NCBI RefSeq assembly: GCF_002836475.1
Contig: NZ_PJBJ01000028.1
Location: 186,001 to 250,000 of the forward strand
Direction: 5' to 3'
Length of the DNA: 64,000 bases
DNA from: Flavobacterium sp. ALD4
GTDB lineage: Bacteria; Bacteroidota; Bacteroidia; Flavobacteriales; Flavobacteriaceae
How positions within the stretch are numbered: the first letter of the stretch is position 1; each line of letters opens with the position of its first letter. The position numbers were made by a program, and so were the translations under genes. The notes below the pieces were generated by a model that made no database searches, had not been told where the DNA came from, and saw only the letters and a list, made by a program, of their open reading frames with translations. This document shows, piece by piece, positions 9,208 through 17,187 of this stretch.

Positions 9208-9657
9208 TTATTTTGTGTCCGGTATAAAATCGAGGGCTATAGAATTCATACAGTATCTTTTGCCGGTCGGGGCAGGTCCATCATCAAATAAATGACCTAA
9301 ATGGCCGGCGCATCTTCCGCAAAGAGCTTCAATTCGTTCCATGCCCAGCGAATTGTCTTTTTTATAAATAACACTGTTTTTATTGTCTTGTTCGAAAAAA
9401 CTCGGCCAGCCGCAGCTACTAGAAAACTTGGCGCCGGAACGAAATAATTGGTTGCCGCAGGCAGCACAGTAATACGCTCCTTTTTCATCTGTATTCCAGT
9501 ATTTTCCGGTAAAAGGTCTTTCGGTGTCGGCATTTCGTGTTACCTCATATACGTCTTCTGGCAATACCTTTTTCCAGTCGGCATCTGTCAGGTGTAGTTT
9601 TGTACTGTCTGTATTGGAATAATATGGGTTTTCCGGTTTGTTGATCTTATTTTCCAT
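9208..9657 (-). CDS. msrB: Peptide-methionine (R)-S-oxide reductase MsrB
   Basis: Reduces the R epimer of methionine sulfoxide in oxidised proteins. From the chosen start the protein has 149 residues. It shows both zinc CxxC pairs (CAAC 64-67 and CGRC 113-116), the SCGWPSF motif at 81-87, and the catalytic cysteine in RYCMNS near 136. The frame stays open upstream to an ATG at 9810, but the extra 51 residues are not MsrB-like and are neither a clean signal peptide nor a domain. I therefore prefer the ATG at 9657. A TATCTTTG on the minus strand at 9858-9851 would sit well for the longer form, so the start is not settled. Confidence 0.93.
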   Translation of the reverse strand: MENKINKPENPYYSNTDSTKLHLTDADWKKVLPEDVYEVTRNADTERPFTGKYWNTDEKGAYYCAACGNQLFRSGAKFSSSCGWPSFFEQDNKNSVIYKKDNSLGMERIEALCGRCAGHLGHLFDDGPAPTGKRYCMNSIALDFIPDTK

Positions 9658-9975
9658 AATTGTTGATTTTTTTGTTTTGATCTTTTGCTGTTTGTCCACT
9701 AGCGGTATACATGAACAAGGGGTATAAGCAAAATGATGATAAATGCTATTTTTGCATGTGTAAATACCATTTTTTTTAGAAGGAATACCGGTTTTATCTG
9801 GCTGTAGCATTCCGTTTTAATGCCCAAAGGACTTTCCGCCGTCTTGATAACAAAGATAAGCCGCTATTCGACTTTATGATGCCTTGTACCTGTTGTATTA
9901 ACAGCTATTTATGTAAGTTTTAACTATTGTTATTTACATAGAAAAGAGGCTTTTGATGTTGTGGCTGATTAACTG

Positions 9976-10437
9976 TCAAAGTTCAACTCTCATATTCAAT
10001 AAGTGTTTTTTGAATCCCACTTTTTCATAGGCTCTAATTGCGGAAGGATTATCGTGATAAACATCTAAACGGAGTTCCGTTATTTTTTGGGAAAGACACC
10101 ATTCTTTTAAGGCCTCGATAATTATTGCGTTGACTCCCTTTCCTCTGTGTTGAGGATCCGTATACATAAATCCCAGATAGGCATAGTTGTCGTGATTCAA
10201 ATAGGGCTTTGCAGTTTCTATTCGAGCATAACCGGAACCTACAATTTTAGCCCCGATTTCAGCAACGACAACCTCAATATGCGCTGCAGTAATCATTTTT
10301 TCAATATCGTAATAATTGATTTTCTCTTCCTTTAAGGTTGGGTCATAAGGGCGTTCGGCAGTAATGATTCCTTGTTCAAATTCGAGAAGGATATTCAAGT
10401 CTTCCAGTCTGGCTTTTCGGATATTTATTTTACTCAT
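9976..10437 (-). CDS. GNAT family N-acetyltransferase
   Basis: A 153-residue acetyl-CoA-dependent N-acetyltransferase. The acetyl-CoA binding motif is YTDPQHRGKGVNAIIIEAL, preceded by the YLGFMY strand and followed by LRLDVYHDNPSAIRAYEKVGF, which is characteristic of GNAT motif B. I use the ATG at 10437; a TTG two codons upstream is also in frame. Acceptor substrate unknown; it stands alone on this strand. Confidence 0.9.
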   Translation of the reverse strand: MSKINIRKARLEDLNILLEFEQGIITAERPYDPTLKEEKINYYDIEKMITAAHIEVVVAEIGAKIVGSGYARIETAKPYLNHDNYAYLGFMYTDPQHRGKGVNAIIIEALKEWCLSQKITELRLDVYHDNPSAIRAYEKVGFKKHLLNMRVEL

Positions 10438-10581
10438 TGTCAAATAGTATTTAGGATATCAAAAGTAAGAAAGAATCAATTAATGATTTTTATAGATTGT
10501 TAGTGTAATTCCGATGTATTTTTTTAACTTCAACAATTCGAAACAGAAAGTTAAAGGACCCGCTATTCTTTAGGTTTTTTG

Positions 10582-10589
10582 TATTTTTG
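10582..10589 (+). promoter_or_regulatory. -7 element of the idi promoter
   Basis: TATTTTTG, an exact TAnnTTTG match. It puts transcription start at or just after the ATG at 10592, so the next ATG at 10607 is the usable start of idi. Confidence 0.55.
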
Positions 10590-10606
10590 CAATGCTAAAA
10601 TTAATT

Positions 10607-11134
10607 ATGATAGAAGAAAATGTAATATTAGTTGATAAGGACGATCAGCAAATTGGATTGATGCCAAAGTTAGAGGCACATGAAAAAGCGCTTTTGCATC
10701 GTGCCTTTTCTGTTTTTGTTTTGAACAACAAAAATGAAGTCATGCTGCAGCAACGTGCTCATCAGAAATACCATTCTCCGCTTCTTTGGACTAATACCTG
10801 TTGCAGCCATCAAAGAGAAGGGGAGAGTAATACGGGTGCTGGTAGTAGAAGATTGTTTGAAGAAATGGGGTTCAAAACAGAGCTCAAAGAGCTTTTTCAT
10901 TTTATATACAAAGCCCCGTTTGATAATGGTTTGACAGAGCATGAGCTAGATCATGTAATGATTGGTTATTATGATGAAAATCCCATTATAAATCCAGAAG
11001 AAGTCGAAGCTTGGAAATGGATGGCTATTGATGACGTGAAAGACGACATGCAAGCGCATCCGGAAATTTACACCGTATGGTTTAAAATAATTTTCGATGA
11101 ATTTTATCATTTTTTAGAAGATCACAAAATTTAA
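10607..11134 (+). CDS. idi: Isopentenyl-diphosphate delta-isomerase, type 1
   Basis: Interconverts isopentenyl and dimethylallyl diphosphate for isoprenoid synthesis in the cytosol. The Nudix-fold protein has 175 residues from the start chosen here, within the family range. Active-site features are WTNTCCSH near residues 61-68 (catalytic cysteine), the SRRLFEEMGF segment of the modified Nudix box, and HELDHVMIG containing the catalytic/metal-binding glutamate region. An upstream ATG at 10592 would add MLKLI, but the promoter -7 element ends at 10589. It is followed by queD after 79 bases, with a separate promoter-like element before queD. Confidence 0.95.
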   Translation: MIEENVILVDKDDQQIGLMPKLEAHEKALLHRAFSVFVLNNKNEVMLQQRAHQKYHSPLLWTNTCCSHQREGESNTGAGSRRLFEEMGFKTELKELFHFIYKAPFDNGLTEHELDHVMIGYYDENPIINPEEVEAWKWMAIDDVKDDMQAHPEIYTVWFKIIFDEFYHFLEDHKI

Positions 11135-11174
11135 TAGTATCCTAAACCTTAATTTTTTATCTAAAATCCATTTG

Positions 11175-11182
11175 TGACTTTG
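11175..11182 (+). promoter_or_regulatory. Putative -7 element before queD
   Basis: TGACTTTG differs from TAnnTTTG in one base. It lies 31 bases before the ATG at 11214 and favours that start over the one at 11193. Confidence 0.35.
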
Positions 11183-11213
11183 AACGGAAGCAATGGTCAA
11201 AATTATAAACAAT

Positions 11214-11624
11214 ATGAAAGTAACTATAAGTAGAAAAGCACATTTTAATTCAGCTCATCGATTGTATCGCAAGGACTGGACATTCGAGAAAAACGATGCT
11301 GTTTTTGGAAAGTGCAATAACCCGAATTATCACGGTCACAATTATGAATTGATTGTAGGTGTTACTGGTCATATCGATCCAGAGACAGGCTATGTTATGG
11401 ATGTAAAGATTTTGTCTGATCTCATTAAAGAAGAGGTAGAAAATCGCTTTGATCATAAAAATCTAAATCTAGATGTCCCTGAATTTCAAGATCTTAATCC
11501 TACAGCCGAAAATATAGTGGTGGTGATTTGGAATAAGTTGCGAAAAAAGATTCAAGCAGACTTTGATATAGAAGTTATTCTTTATGAGACTCCGCGTAAT
11601 TTTGTAACTTACAGAGGAGAGTAA
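11214..11624 (+). CDS. queD: 6-carboxytetrahydropterin synthase / 6-pyruvoyl-tetrahydropterin synthase family
   Basis: A 136-residue T-fold protein. Zinc ligands are visible as the SAHRL histidine (about 15) and the NYHGHNY histidines (40 and 42), with the catalytic cysteine in FGKCNNPN at 34. Other marks are GYVMDVKILS, FDHKNLN, and the C-terminal YETPRNFVTY substrate-binding strand. In bacteria this family usually makes 6-carboxytetrahydropterin for queuosine, so QueD is the likely role, but no other queuosine gene is visible here. An upstream ATG at 11193 adds seven residues and is disfavoured by the promoter position. The stop codon overlaps the start of bcp by one base, so the two are translationally coupled. 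Confidence 0.88.
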   Translation: MKVTISRKAHFNSAHRLYRKDWTFEKNDAVFGKCNNPNYHGHNYELIVGVTGHIDPETGYVMDVKILSDLIKEEVENRFDHKNLNLDVPEFQDLNPTAENIVVVIWNKLRKKIQADFDIEVILYETPRNFVTYRGE

Positions 11625-12082
11625 TGGAATTAAAAAAAGGGGACAGCATCCCGAATTTTAAAGCGAAAGACAGCAATGGGAATGATTTTGACAGTCAAAA
11701 GCTGGTAGGTCAGAAGCCATTGGTTATTTATTTTTACCCCAAAGACAATACTCCGGGCTGTACCGCGCAGGCATGCAGCTTCCGGGATCAATACGAAGAT
11801 TTCAAAGATTTGGGTGCGGAAGTTATCGGAATCAGTAGTGATACAGTAGAGTCTCATCAGAAATTTACGAAACAATATAAATTACCTTTTATTTTATTAT
11901 CGGATCATGATAAAAAAATAAGGAGGCTTTTTGGAGTTCCATCAGGAATGTTTGGGATGCTTCCAGGAAGAGTAACTTATGTGACAGATAGAGCTGGGGA
12001 AATAATAATGATTTTTGATAGCATGATGGCTACTAAGCATATTCCAAAAGCGCTGGAAGCGGTAAAAAAATTGATATCTTAG
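11624..12082 (+). CDS. bcp: Thiol peroxidase, Bcp/PrxQ family peroxiredoxin
   Basis: Reduces hydrogen peroxide and organic hydroperoxides using thioredoxin-type electron donors. In the 152-residue protein the motif FYPKDNTPGCTAQACSFRD gives the peroxidatic cysteine at 46 and the resolving cysteine five residues on at 51, the hallmark of the Bcp/PrxQ atypical two-cysteine class. The thioredoxin fold continues through VIGISSDTVESHQKF and PFILLSDHDKKI. It begins on the last base of the queD stop codon. No signal peptide, so cytosolic. Confidence 0.95.
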   Translation: MELKKGDSIPNFKAKDSNGNDFDSQKLVGQKPLVIYFYPKDNTPGCTAQACSFRDQYEDFKDLGAEVIGISSDTVESHQKFTKQYKLPFILLSDHDKKIRRLFGVPSGMFGMLPGRVTYVTDRAGEIIMIFDSMMATKHIPKALEAVKKLIS

Positions 12083-12147
12083 AGTAACAAACAATAGTTG
12101 ACATTAATTACAGAACATATAATTTTGTTTTCTGAAAAGACATTGAA

Positions 12148-13116
12148 ATGAGTATAAATATATACCCTTTACAGTTTGATCCTATACTAAAGGAACGAAT
12201 TTGGGGTGGCGAAAAACTAAAAACGGTCCTTAATAAATCAATTACTTCAAAAATAACGGGAGAGAGTTGGGAGTTGTCGACTGTTGAAGGTGATGTTAGT
12301 ATAATTGCTAATGGAGATTTGAAAGGGAAGTTATTGACAGAAGTCATAGATGAAGCTCCAAATGAAATATTAGGAACAGAAGTGCATGAACGTTTTGGGA
12401 AGGAGTTTCCATTACTTTTCAAATATTTAGATGCTCGAGAAGACTTATCGGTTCAAGTGCACCCCAATGATGCTTTGGCAAAGAAAAGACATAATTCTTT
12501 CGGAAAAACAGAAATGTGGTACATCATGCAAGCTGATGAAGGTTCGGAAATAATTGTTGGCTTCAAAAAAGATTCTAATTCAAAAGAATTTTTAGAAAAG
12601 CTAAAAAGCAAGACTTTACTTTCTATTCTGGATAGTGTAGAAGTAAAAGAAGGAGATGTATTCTTTCTTGAAACAGGAACGGTGCATGCGATAGGTGCCG
12701 GGTTACTGGTTGCAGAAATTCAGCAAACATCAGACATTACATATCGTATTTATGACTTTGATAGGGTAGATGCACAGGGTAATACTAGAGAACTGCATGT
12801 GGATTTAGCTCTGGAAGCTATAAATTATAAAGAGCTTGATACTCGCAAAGAGTATTTAGAGGACGAAAACCAGTCAGATACAATTGTAAACTGTCCTTAT
12901 TTCACTACTAATTTTATTCCGTTAACAGATACGATAACCATTTCGAAGACGGGAAATAGTTTTACGGTATATATGTGTATTGATGGAGCATTTGAAATTG
13001 AGTACAATATGAATCTCTATCAGTATCAAAAAGGAGATACGGTGCTAATTCCTGCCGCAATGGATTATTACGTGATAAGCGGAAAAGCTTCTATTTTAGA
13101 AATTTACATTTCATAG
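12148..13116 (+). CDS. manA: Mannose-6-phosphate isomerase, class I
   Basis: Interconverts mannose 6-phosphate and fructose 6-phosphate, feeding GDP-sugar and polysaccharide synthesis. The 322-residue cupin protein is of the short class I type. It shows the N-terminal LKERIWGG, the metal-binding SVQVHPND and KTEMWYIM segments, and the catalytic stretch ETGTVHAIGAGLLVAEIQQ followed by DITYRIYDFDR. The C-terminal cupin half is present. It lies 65 bases after bcp on the same strand with no terminator between, so read-through from queD-bcp is possible. Confidence 0.95.
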   Translation: MSINIYPLQFDPILKERIWGGEKLKTVLNKSITSKITGESWELSTVEGDVSIIANGDLKGKLLTEVIDEAPNEILGTEVHERFGKEFPLLFKYLDAREDLSVQVHPNDALAKKRHNSFGKTEMWYIMQADEGSEIIVGFKKDSNSKEFLEKLKSKTLLSILDSVEVKEGDVFFLETGTVHAIGAGLLVAEIQQTSDITYRIYDFDRVDAQGNTRELHVDLALEAINYKELDTRKEYLEDENQSDTIVNCPYFTTNFIPLTDTITISKTGNSFTVYMCIDGAFEIEYNMNLYQYQKGDTVLIPAAMDYYVISGKASILEIYIS

Positions 13117-13138
13117 TCGGTAATAGAAAGATTATATG

Positions 13139-13146
13139 TACTTTTG
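13139..13146 (+). promoter_or_regulatory. -7 element of the 13173 gene promoter
   Basis: TACTTTTG, an exact TAnnTTTG match, 26 bases before the ATG. No convincing -33 element. Confidence 0.5.
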
Positions 13147-13172
13147 CAAACGCAAATTAAAATTAAAAAGAA

Positions 13173-13439
13173 ATGGCAAATATTAAGAATTTAAAAAAAG
13201 ACATCAACTACGTTTTAGGAGATATTATTGAAGCAGTTTACTTGTATGAAATTTCAACTACTGGAAAACCAACAACAGAAACTAATAATTTAATTGATGA
13301 AGCTATCGCTGCTTTTGATACTTTGATCACAAAAGTGAACGCTAAGAAGGTAGAAGATAAAAAAGCCCACTTCAAACAAATCAATGTTGAATTGGAACAA
13401 ACTGCAAATCAATTGATTGCTAAAATCAACGAATTGTAG
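13173..13439 (+). CDS. Small conserved helical protein of unknown function (88 aa)
   Basis: An 88-residue protein starting MANIKNLKKDINYVLGDIIE, rich in lysine and glutamate and predicted almost entirely alpha-helical (two long amphipathic helices). I recall similar short proteins in Flavobacteriia, annotated only as hypothetical. It has its own -7 element and codon use like its neighbours, supporting a real gene. No cysteine, membrane segment or signal peptide. Function unknown. Confidence 0.75.
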   Translation: MANIKNLKKDINYVLGDIIEAVYLYEISTTGKPTTETNNLIDEAIAAFDTLITKVNAKKVEDKKAHFKQINVELEQTANQLIAKINEL

Positions 13440-13471
13440 TCAAAAAAAGCGATAAAAAAGTGCAGATTTAT

Positions 13472-13502
13472 TTTGTAAAAGACGAATTCATCTGTATATT
13501 TG
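13472..13502 (+). promoter_or_regulatory. Promoter of the first tRNA-Thr gene
   Basis: TTTG (13472-13475), 19 bases, then TATATTTG (13495-13502): full Bacteroidota consensus, ending 15 bases before the tRNA. The best-formed promoter in the window. Confidence 0.75.
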
Positions 13503-13517
13503 CACCCGTAATGAGAC

Positions 13518-13591
13518 GCCAGCGTAGCTCAGTCGGCTAGAGCAGCTGATTTGTAATCAGCAGGTCGTGGGTTCGAGTCCCTCCGCCGGCT
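13518..13591 (+). tRNA. tRNA-Thr (anticodon TGT)
   Basis: 74 bases foldable as a cloverleaf. The anticodon arm has stem CTGAT/ATCAG around loop TTTGTAA, giving anticodon TGT, which reads ACA. The T-arm carries GGGTTCGAGTCCC. The acceptor stem GCCAGCG/CGCCGGC has one A-C mismatch at position 4-69. CCA is not encoded in full. Confidence 0.95.
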
Positions 13592-13600
13592 CATTGTAAA

Positions 13601-13630
13601 ACCATCTAACTTTTGTTAGGTGGTTTTTTT
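13601..13630 (+). terminator. Terminator of the first tRNA-Thr
   Basis: A 10-bp stem with TTTT loop followed by eight T. It contains one G-T wobble compared with the copy after the second tRNA. Confidence 0.8.
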
Positions 13631-13743
13631 TCTAAAATAGAGACAAAGAGCTGAATAGTTTGAAATCATCGAATAAAATTCATAGATAATCAATGGTTTT
13701 TTATGTAATAAAAATTCAGAACTTGATTTGTAGCCATAATATT

Positions 13744-13817
13744 GCCAGCGTAGCTCAGTTGGCTAGAGCAGCTGATTTGTAATCAGCAGGTCGTGGGTTC
13801 GAGTCCCTCCGCCGGCT
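13744..13817 (+). tRNA. tRNA-Thr (anticodon TGT), second copy
   Basis: Identical to the first copy except one base in the D-loop (AGTTGG instead of AGTCGG). It begins 226 bases after the first copy and carries the same anticodon TGT. The upstream TTGATTTG (13723-13730) is only a near match to a -7 element, so its own promoter is weaker than that of the first copy. Confidence 0.95.
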
Positions 13818-13826
13818 CATTGTAAA

Positions 13827-13855
13827 ACCATCTAACTTTTGTTAGATGGTTTTTT
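13827..13855 (+). terminator. Terminator of the second tRNA-Thr
   Basis: Perfect 10-bp stem (13827-13836 with 13841-13850) with TTTT loop, then a T-run. Duplicate of the element after the first tRNA. Confidence 0.8.
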
Positions 13856-13893
13856 GTTTTAATATAGGAAATAAAAAATGTTCCCTATAAACC

Positions 13894-13930
13894 CAAAAAA
13901 AACGCCTCAATACAATTGGGGCGTTTTTTT
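13894..13930. terminator. Bidirectional terminator, mainly for the DUF4369 gene
   Basis: Stem 13896-13910 with 13916-13930, including a GC-rich AACGCCTCAA/TTGGGGCGTT core, flanked by A- and T-runs. Confidence 0.8.
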
Positions 13931-13961
13931 GGGCGTTTTAAGAATATGTAGAAACGACTCT

Positions 13962-14681
13962 CTAATCGTTTTGTTCTTGAGTTTTAACCTTGGCTACATA
14001 TTCGGTCAGTTTCTTTCCGTAAAGAGACTGTGCTACTTTTGGAGTCATTGATTTTTGAATCGTATCCAGGTATTTAAGATTGATATCATATATATCGGAT
14101 AAAGTGATATATGGAGCTACTTCGTAATCCTTATTGTTAATGGCAAAGTTGGTAGCATATAAATACCTTCTTTTTGTATTAGAATCTTGTTTTACACTCA
14201 GGCTGTCGATTGCTTTTGTGTTCTGGCTTTTTATAGCATTGAATTTTTGTTCCAGTAAGGTTAAGTTGTCATCTCTAAAACGGGAGCTGACTTTTTTGTA
14301 ATCCTCATATAATTCTTGATTTTTAGATCCTGTTATTTTAGCTGCTGAAAGGTAAGCGTCCAAGTTTGTTTCTATGTTGATATTTCCGGGCTCAGCAAAA
14401 AACAATAAATTATTGTCTAATGAATTGCTTACTCCTCTGTCTAGGAACAGATAAAGCATTTCAGGTGATTTTAAGTCGATATCACTTTCAAAAGCAGAGC
14501 TGCCATCAATTGTAATAGTGTCTATGGCAACAAGAGTACTGTCAACTACTCTTTGAATATATAAGGTGCCTTTCTTTAGCCCTTTAATATTTCCGGTAAT
14601 GTGCAAGTTTGTTTTTGAGTCGTTTTTAGCACATGATGCCAAAAGCAACAGAGAAACGAATGCAAGAAGTGATTTTTTCAT
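13962..14681 (-). CDS. DUF4369-type lipoprotein
   Basis: A 239-residue lipoprotein. The leader MKKSLLAFVSLLLLASC has a lipobox with the lipidated cysteine at 17. The segment LHITGNIKGLKKGTLYIQR begins a DUF4369-like beta-rich domain, which in Bacteroidota is often fused to a C-terminal thioredoxin (TlpA/ResA) domain. Here no CxxC thioredoxin motif is present and the C-terminal half is helical and lysine-rich, so this is a stand-alone version. Likely anchored on the periplasmic side. Function unknown. Confidence 0.8.
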   Translation of the reverse strand: MKKSLLAFVSLLLLASCAKNDSKTNLHITGNIKGLKKGTLYIQRVVDSTLVAIDTITIDGSSAFESDIDLKSPEMLYLFLDRGVSNSLDNNLLFFAEPGNINIETNLDAYLSAAKITGSKNQELYEDYKKVSSRFRDDNLTLLEQKFNAIKSQNTKAIDSLSVKQDSNTKRRYLYATNFAINNKDYEVAPYITLSDIYDINLKYLDTIQKSMTPKVAQSLYGKKLTEYVAKVKTQEQND

Positions 14682-14756
14682 TGTTTAAATATTTTGCTGC
14701 AAAATAAAGAAAATTGTTGGAAAGATGAGTCGCTATATTAGGTGAATTTCATAAAA

Positions 14757-14790
14757 AAATCCCAATCTATTTCTAAATTGGGATTTCTTG
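14757..14790 (-). terminator. Terminator of the M61 peptidase gene
   Basis: Stem AAATCCCAAT/ATTGGGATTT (14757-14766 with 14777-14786), with a T-run on the minus strand. Confidence 0.75.
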
Positions 14791-14804
14791 TCTGATTTTT
14801 AGTT

Positions 14805-16667
14805 TTAACCTCTCAACCAAGCTTCTCTGAAAGTCTTTTTTGTTGCATCGGTTGCTTTAAGGGCTTCTTTTTCTTCATAAGGAAGTTTGACCTTTCCTTT
14901 GAGTATCTGTTCAGCTCCATCTCGCTTTATTTTAACGGTAATCCCGTCGTTTTCTTTCCAAGCCTGACTTTCACCAATCATATCATAGATGTTGTCCAGA
15001 GAATAGGGTTTGTTATTTATAGCCATTATAATATCACCTCCTTTAAGGTCTAAAGCAGTATAAAAGTCATTTAATTCAATATTCGGAATAACAACGATTT
15101 CTTTTGTCTGTGGATTTACGGTAATGTAGGGTACTTGCCCTTGCAGGAATACATTCCCGGGAGATTTTACGGTAGATTGTGTGACACCCACTTTTGCAAA
15201 GTAGGTTGCATAAGGAATTGGGGTGGTCCCAGCTACATAAGTTGCTAAAAAAGCACCCACTTCTGGGTAGGTCAAAGCCGTGATTTTAGCAAAAAGTTCG
15301 TTGTCGTTAAATGGTTTTGAAACACCGTATTCATTAGAAAGTTTTTGCATCAAATCAAGAATGCCTCTTTCTCCGTTGCTTTTTTCTCTTATAATGATAT
15401 CCAAGCACATTGCTATCAATGATCCTTTTTGATATACGTTGATGTATTGGTCTTTGTAGGGTTGTTTCAAGACATTGGCGCTCATTGTGGTAAAAGACAT
15501 GGTGTCGTTCATCACGCCCGCACGCTCCATTTGGTCTGATAGACGGCTGTAAAAATCTTCTTCAGTTATTAAACCTTGGTTGATTTGGAAAAGATTAGCG
15601 AAATATTCGGTAACGCCTTCGTACATCCATAAATGTTCTGACATTTTTGGGTTATTATAATCAAAATATTGGATTTCTTTAGAATGAATGCTAAGCGGAG
15701 TTACAATATGAAAAAATTCATGGGAAACTACATCCATCATCGATTTTACCAATTCCTCTTTTGGCATCACTTCGGGTAAAACAACTGTGGTAGCAGTAGG
15801 GTGCTCCAGTGCTCCAAAACCTTTTGCATCGTTTTGCTCCATGGTCGATAAATACAACAAGACTGTGTATTTTTTAGTGGCATTTATTTTTCCTAAAAAG
15901 GTTTTTTGTGCTGTCATCATAGTTTTCATCTCCGGTGTTATGCTTTCAGCAGTAACTTTTCCAGTAGGAGAATAAACACTAATTTGGATTTCCATCCCGT
16001 CAACTGTAAACGTAGTGTAATCCGGTTTTGAATACATAATTGGGTTTTCTACCAATTCTGCATAACGAGCGGTTATAAAAGTATCGGCCGTAGTGCTTTT
16101 GTCTAGGTCGGTCATTGAAGTGCTTCCCCAAAGTGTTGCAGGATGGGTAATGGTAACGTTATAAGGTATCGACATGAAGTTGGTGAAGTAACCCACAAAA
16201 CAATGCGTGTTTAACATTATGTTTTTACCGGCATCAATGTTTGATCCTGCAGGTGAAAAGATATCTTCATCGCCAAATTTTGTGCCTTTCTCCGTATCAA
16301 ATGAGTCATTTACTAAATAAGTGATTCTGTTCAGGGTTTTTGCTTTTGAAATAGACCAAGAATTAACATCAAGTTTTTTTACAGCCAATAAAGTCCCTTT
16401 TGCATCATAAGCTTTCAAATCTTCGATGTATCTACCGTAATTATCTTCGGAATACGTTCCTGGTACTGTTTTAGGGATGTGGTACGTAATTTCATCTGTT
16501 GTGATGGAAGGAGCTTTTATCGTTACCAGTACTTGGTCATTCGTTATTTCGTTTAGATTTATGGTTACTTGAACCTGTTCTTTTTTTGTTGCAGTTGTCA
16601 CCGAACTGACAGTTTTACAACTCCAAAGGATCGATGTTAATGCAAATGCAAAAATTATTTTTTTCAT
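14805..16667 (-). CDS. M61 family metallopeptidase with PDZ domain, lipoprotein
   Basis: A 620-residue peptidase of the M61 (glycyl aminopeptidase-like) family. The leader MKKIIFAFALTSILWSC ends in a lipobox cysteine. An N-terminal beta domain precedes the catalytic zinc motif HEFFH at about 313-317 in VVSHEFFHIVTPLS, with the downstream ligand glutamate in WMYEGVTEYFANL. A PDZ domain occupies roughly the last 120 residues (DLKGGDIIMAINNKPY). Probably anchored in the periplasm and degrading peptides or misfolded proteins; the substrate is not known from sequence. Transcribed alone. Confidence 0.92.
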   Translation of the reverse strand: MKKIIFAFALTSILWSCKTVSSVTTATKKEQVQVTINLNEITNDQVLVTIKAPSITTDEITYHIPKTVPGTYSEDNYGRYIEDLKAYDAKGTLLAVKKLDVNSWSISKAKTLNRITYLVNDSFDTEKGTKFGDEDIFSPAGSNIDAGKNIMLNTHCFVGYFTNFMSIPYNVTITHPATLWGSTSMTDLDKSTTADTFITARYAELVENPIMYSKPDYTTFTVDGMEIQISVYSPTGKVTAESITPEMKTMMTAQKTFLGKINATKKYTVLLYLSTMEQNDAKGFGALEHPTATTVVLPEVMPKEELVKSMMDVVSHEFFHIVTPLSIHSKEIQYFDYNNPKMSEHLWMYEGVTEYFANLFQINQGLITEEDFYSRLSDQMERAGVMNDTMSFTTMSANVLKQPYKDQYINVYQKGSLIAMCLDIIIREKSNGERGILDLMQKLSNEYGVSKPFNDNELFAKITALTYPEVGAFLATYVAGTTPIPYATYFAKVGVTQSTVKSPGNVFLQGQVPYITVNPQTKEIVVIPNIELNDFYTALDLKGGDIIMAINNKPYSLDNIYDMIGESQAWKENDGITVKIKRDGAEQILKGKVKLPYEEKEALKATDATKKTFREAWLRG

Positions 16668-16760
16668 TTTTTATTGTTTTCTTATTAGACTGCCAAAATG
16701 TAAAAACGTTACAAGGTACGAGCAGGGAATAAGTTTTAAAATAGGGTTAAAAATTCACGT

Positions 16761-16792
16761 AAAAAAAAACACCCTAAATAAGAGTGTTTTTT
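16761..16792 (-). terminator. Terminator of the DUF2805 gene
   Basis: Stem AAAACAC/GTGTTTT (16766-16772 with 16784-16790), with a nine-base T-run on the minus strand. Confidence 0.65.
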
Positions 16793-16798
16793 AATTGG

Positions 16799-17077
16799 TT
16801 AATCCAATTTGTTTTTGATATAATATTTACCATCCAAGTCTTCATCAAAATGATCAATTTTAATGGGTTTTGGCTTTGGTTTATTTGCAGTAGCTTTCTT
16901 TTTCCACATCTCAAATTTCTCTGCCGGCATCTTCTTTTTCATAATTTCCAAAACTTCTTTTTCGACCAGGCCAAATTCCTTTTTAATAATTTCAAAAGGA
17001 TTTTTTTCCTCTAAGGCCAATGTAACAAGTTTTTCTGTTTGTTCCCAGTTTAATTCTTTGCGGTTACTCTTTTTCAT
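16799..17077 (-). CDS. DUF2805/TIGR03643 family protein
   Basis: A 92-residue protein of the DUF2805 family: LNWEQTEKLVTLALEEKNPFEIIKKEFGL, then EVLEIMKKKMPAEKFEMWKKK, the conserved helical core that resembles a small helix-turn-helix. The C-terminal tail is lysine/proline-rich and specific to this protein. In other Flavobacteriia I recall it near photolyase/cryptochrome genes; none is present here. GTG one codon upstream is also in frame; the ATG at 17077 is used. Function unknown; a nucleic-acid-binding role is only suggested by the basic composition. Confidence 0.8.
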   Translation of the reverse strand: MKKSNRKELNWEQTEKLVTLALEEKNPFEIIKKEFGLVEKEVLEIMKKKMPAEKFEMWKKKATANKPKPKPIKIDHFDEDLDGKYYIKNKLD

Positions 17078-17187
17078 CACGTGAAAATTAATTCAATTTG
17101 TTTTTAATGATTAATAATTGATTCTAAATTAGATAGAACAATATTAAGACAAATATAATTACTTCTGACCATAAAATCAATTTTTTT

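Noticed and set aside
9658..9810. Longer N-terminus for MsrB
   Set aside because: The 51 extra residues are not a signal peptide or domain and the conserved protein begins after the internal ATG; kept only as a note because a -7 element would suit it.
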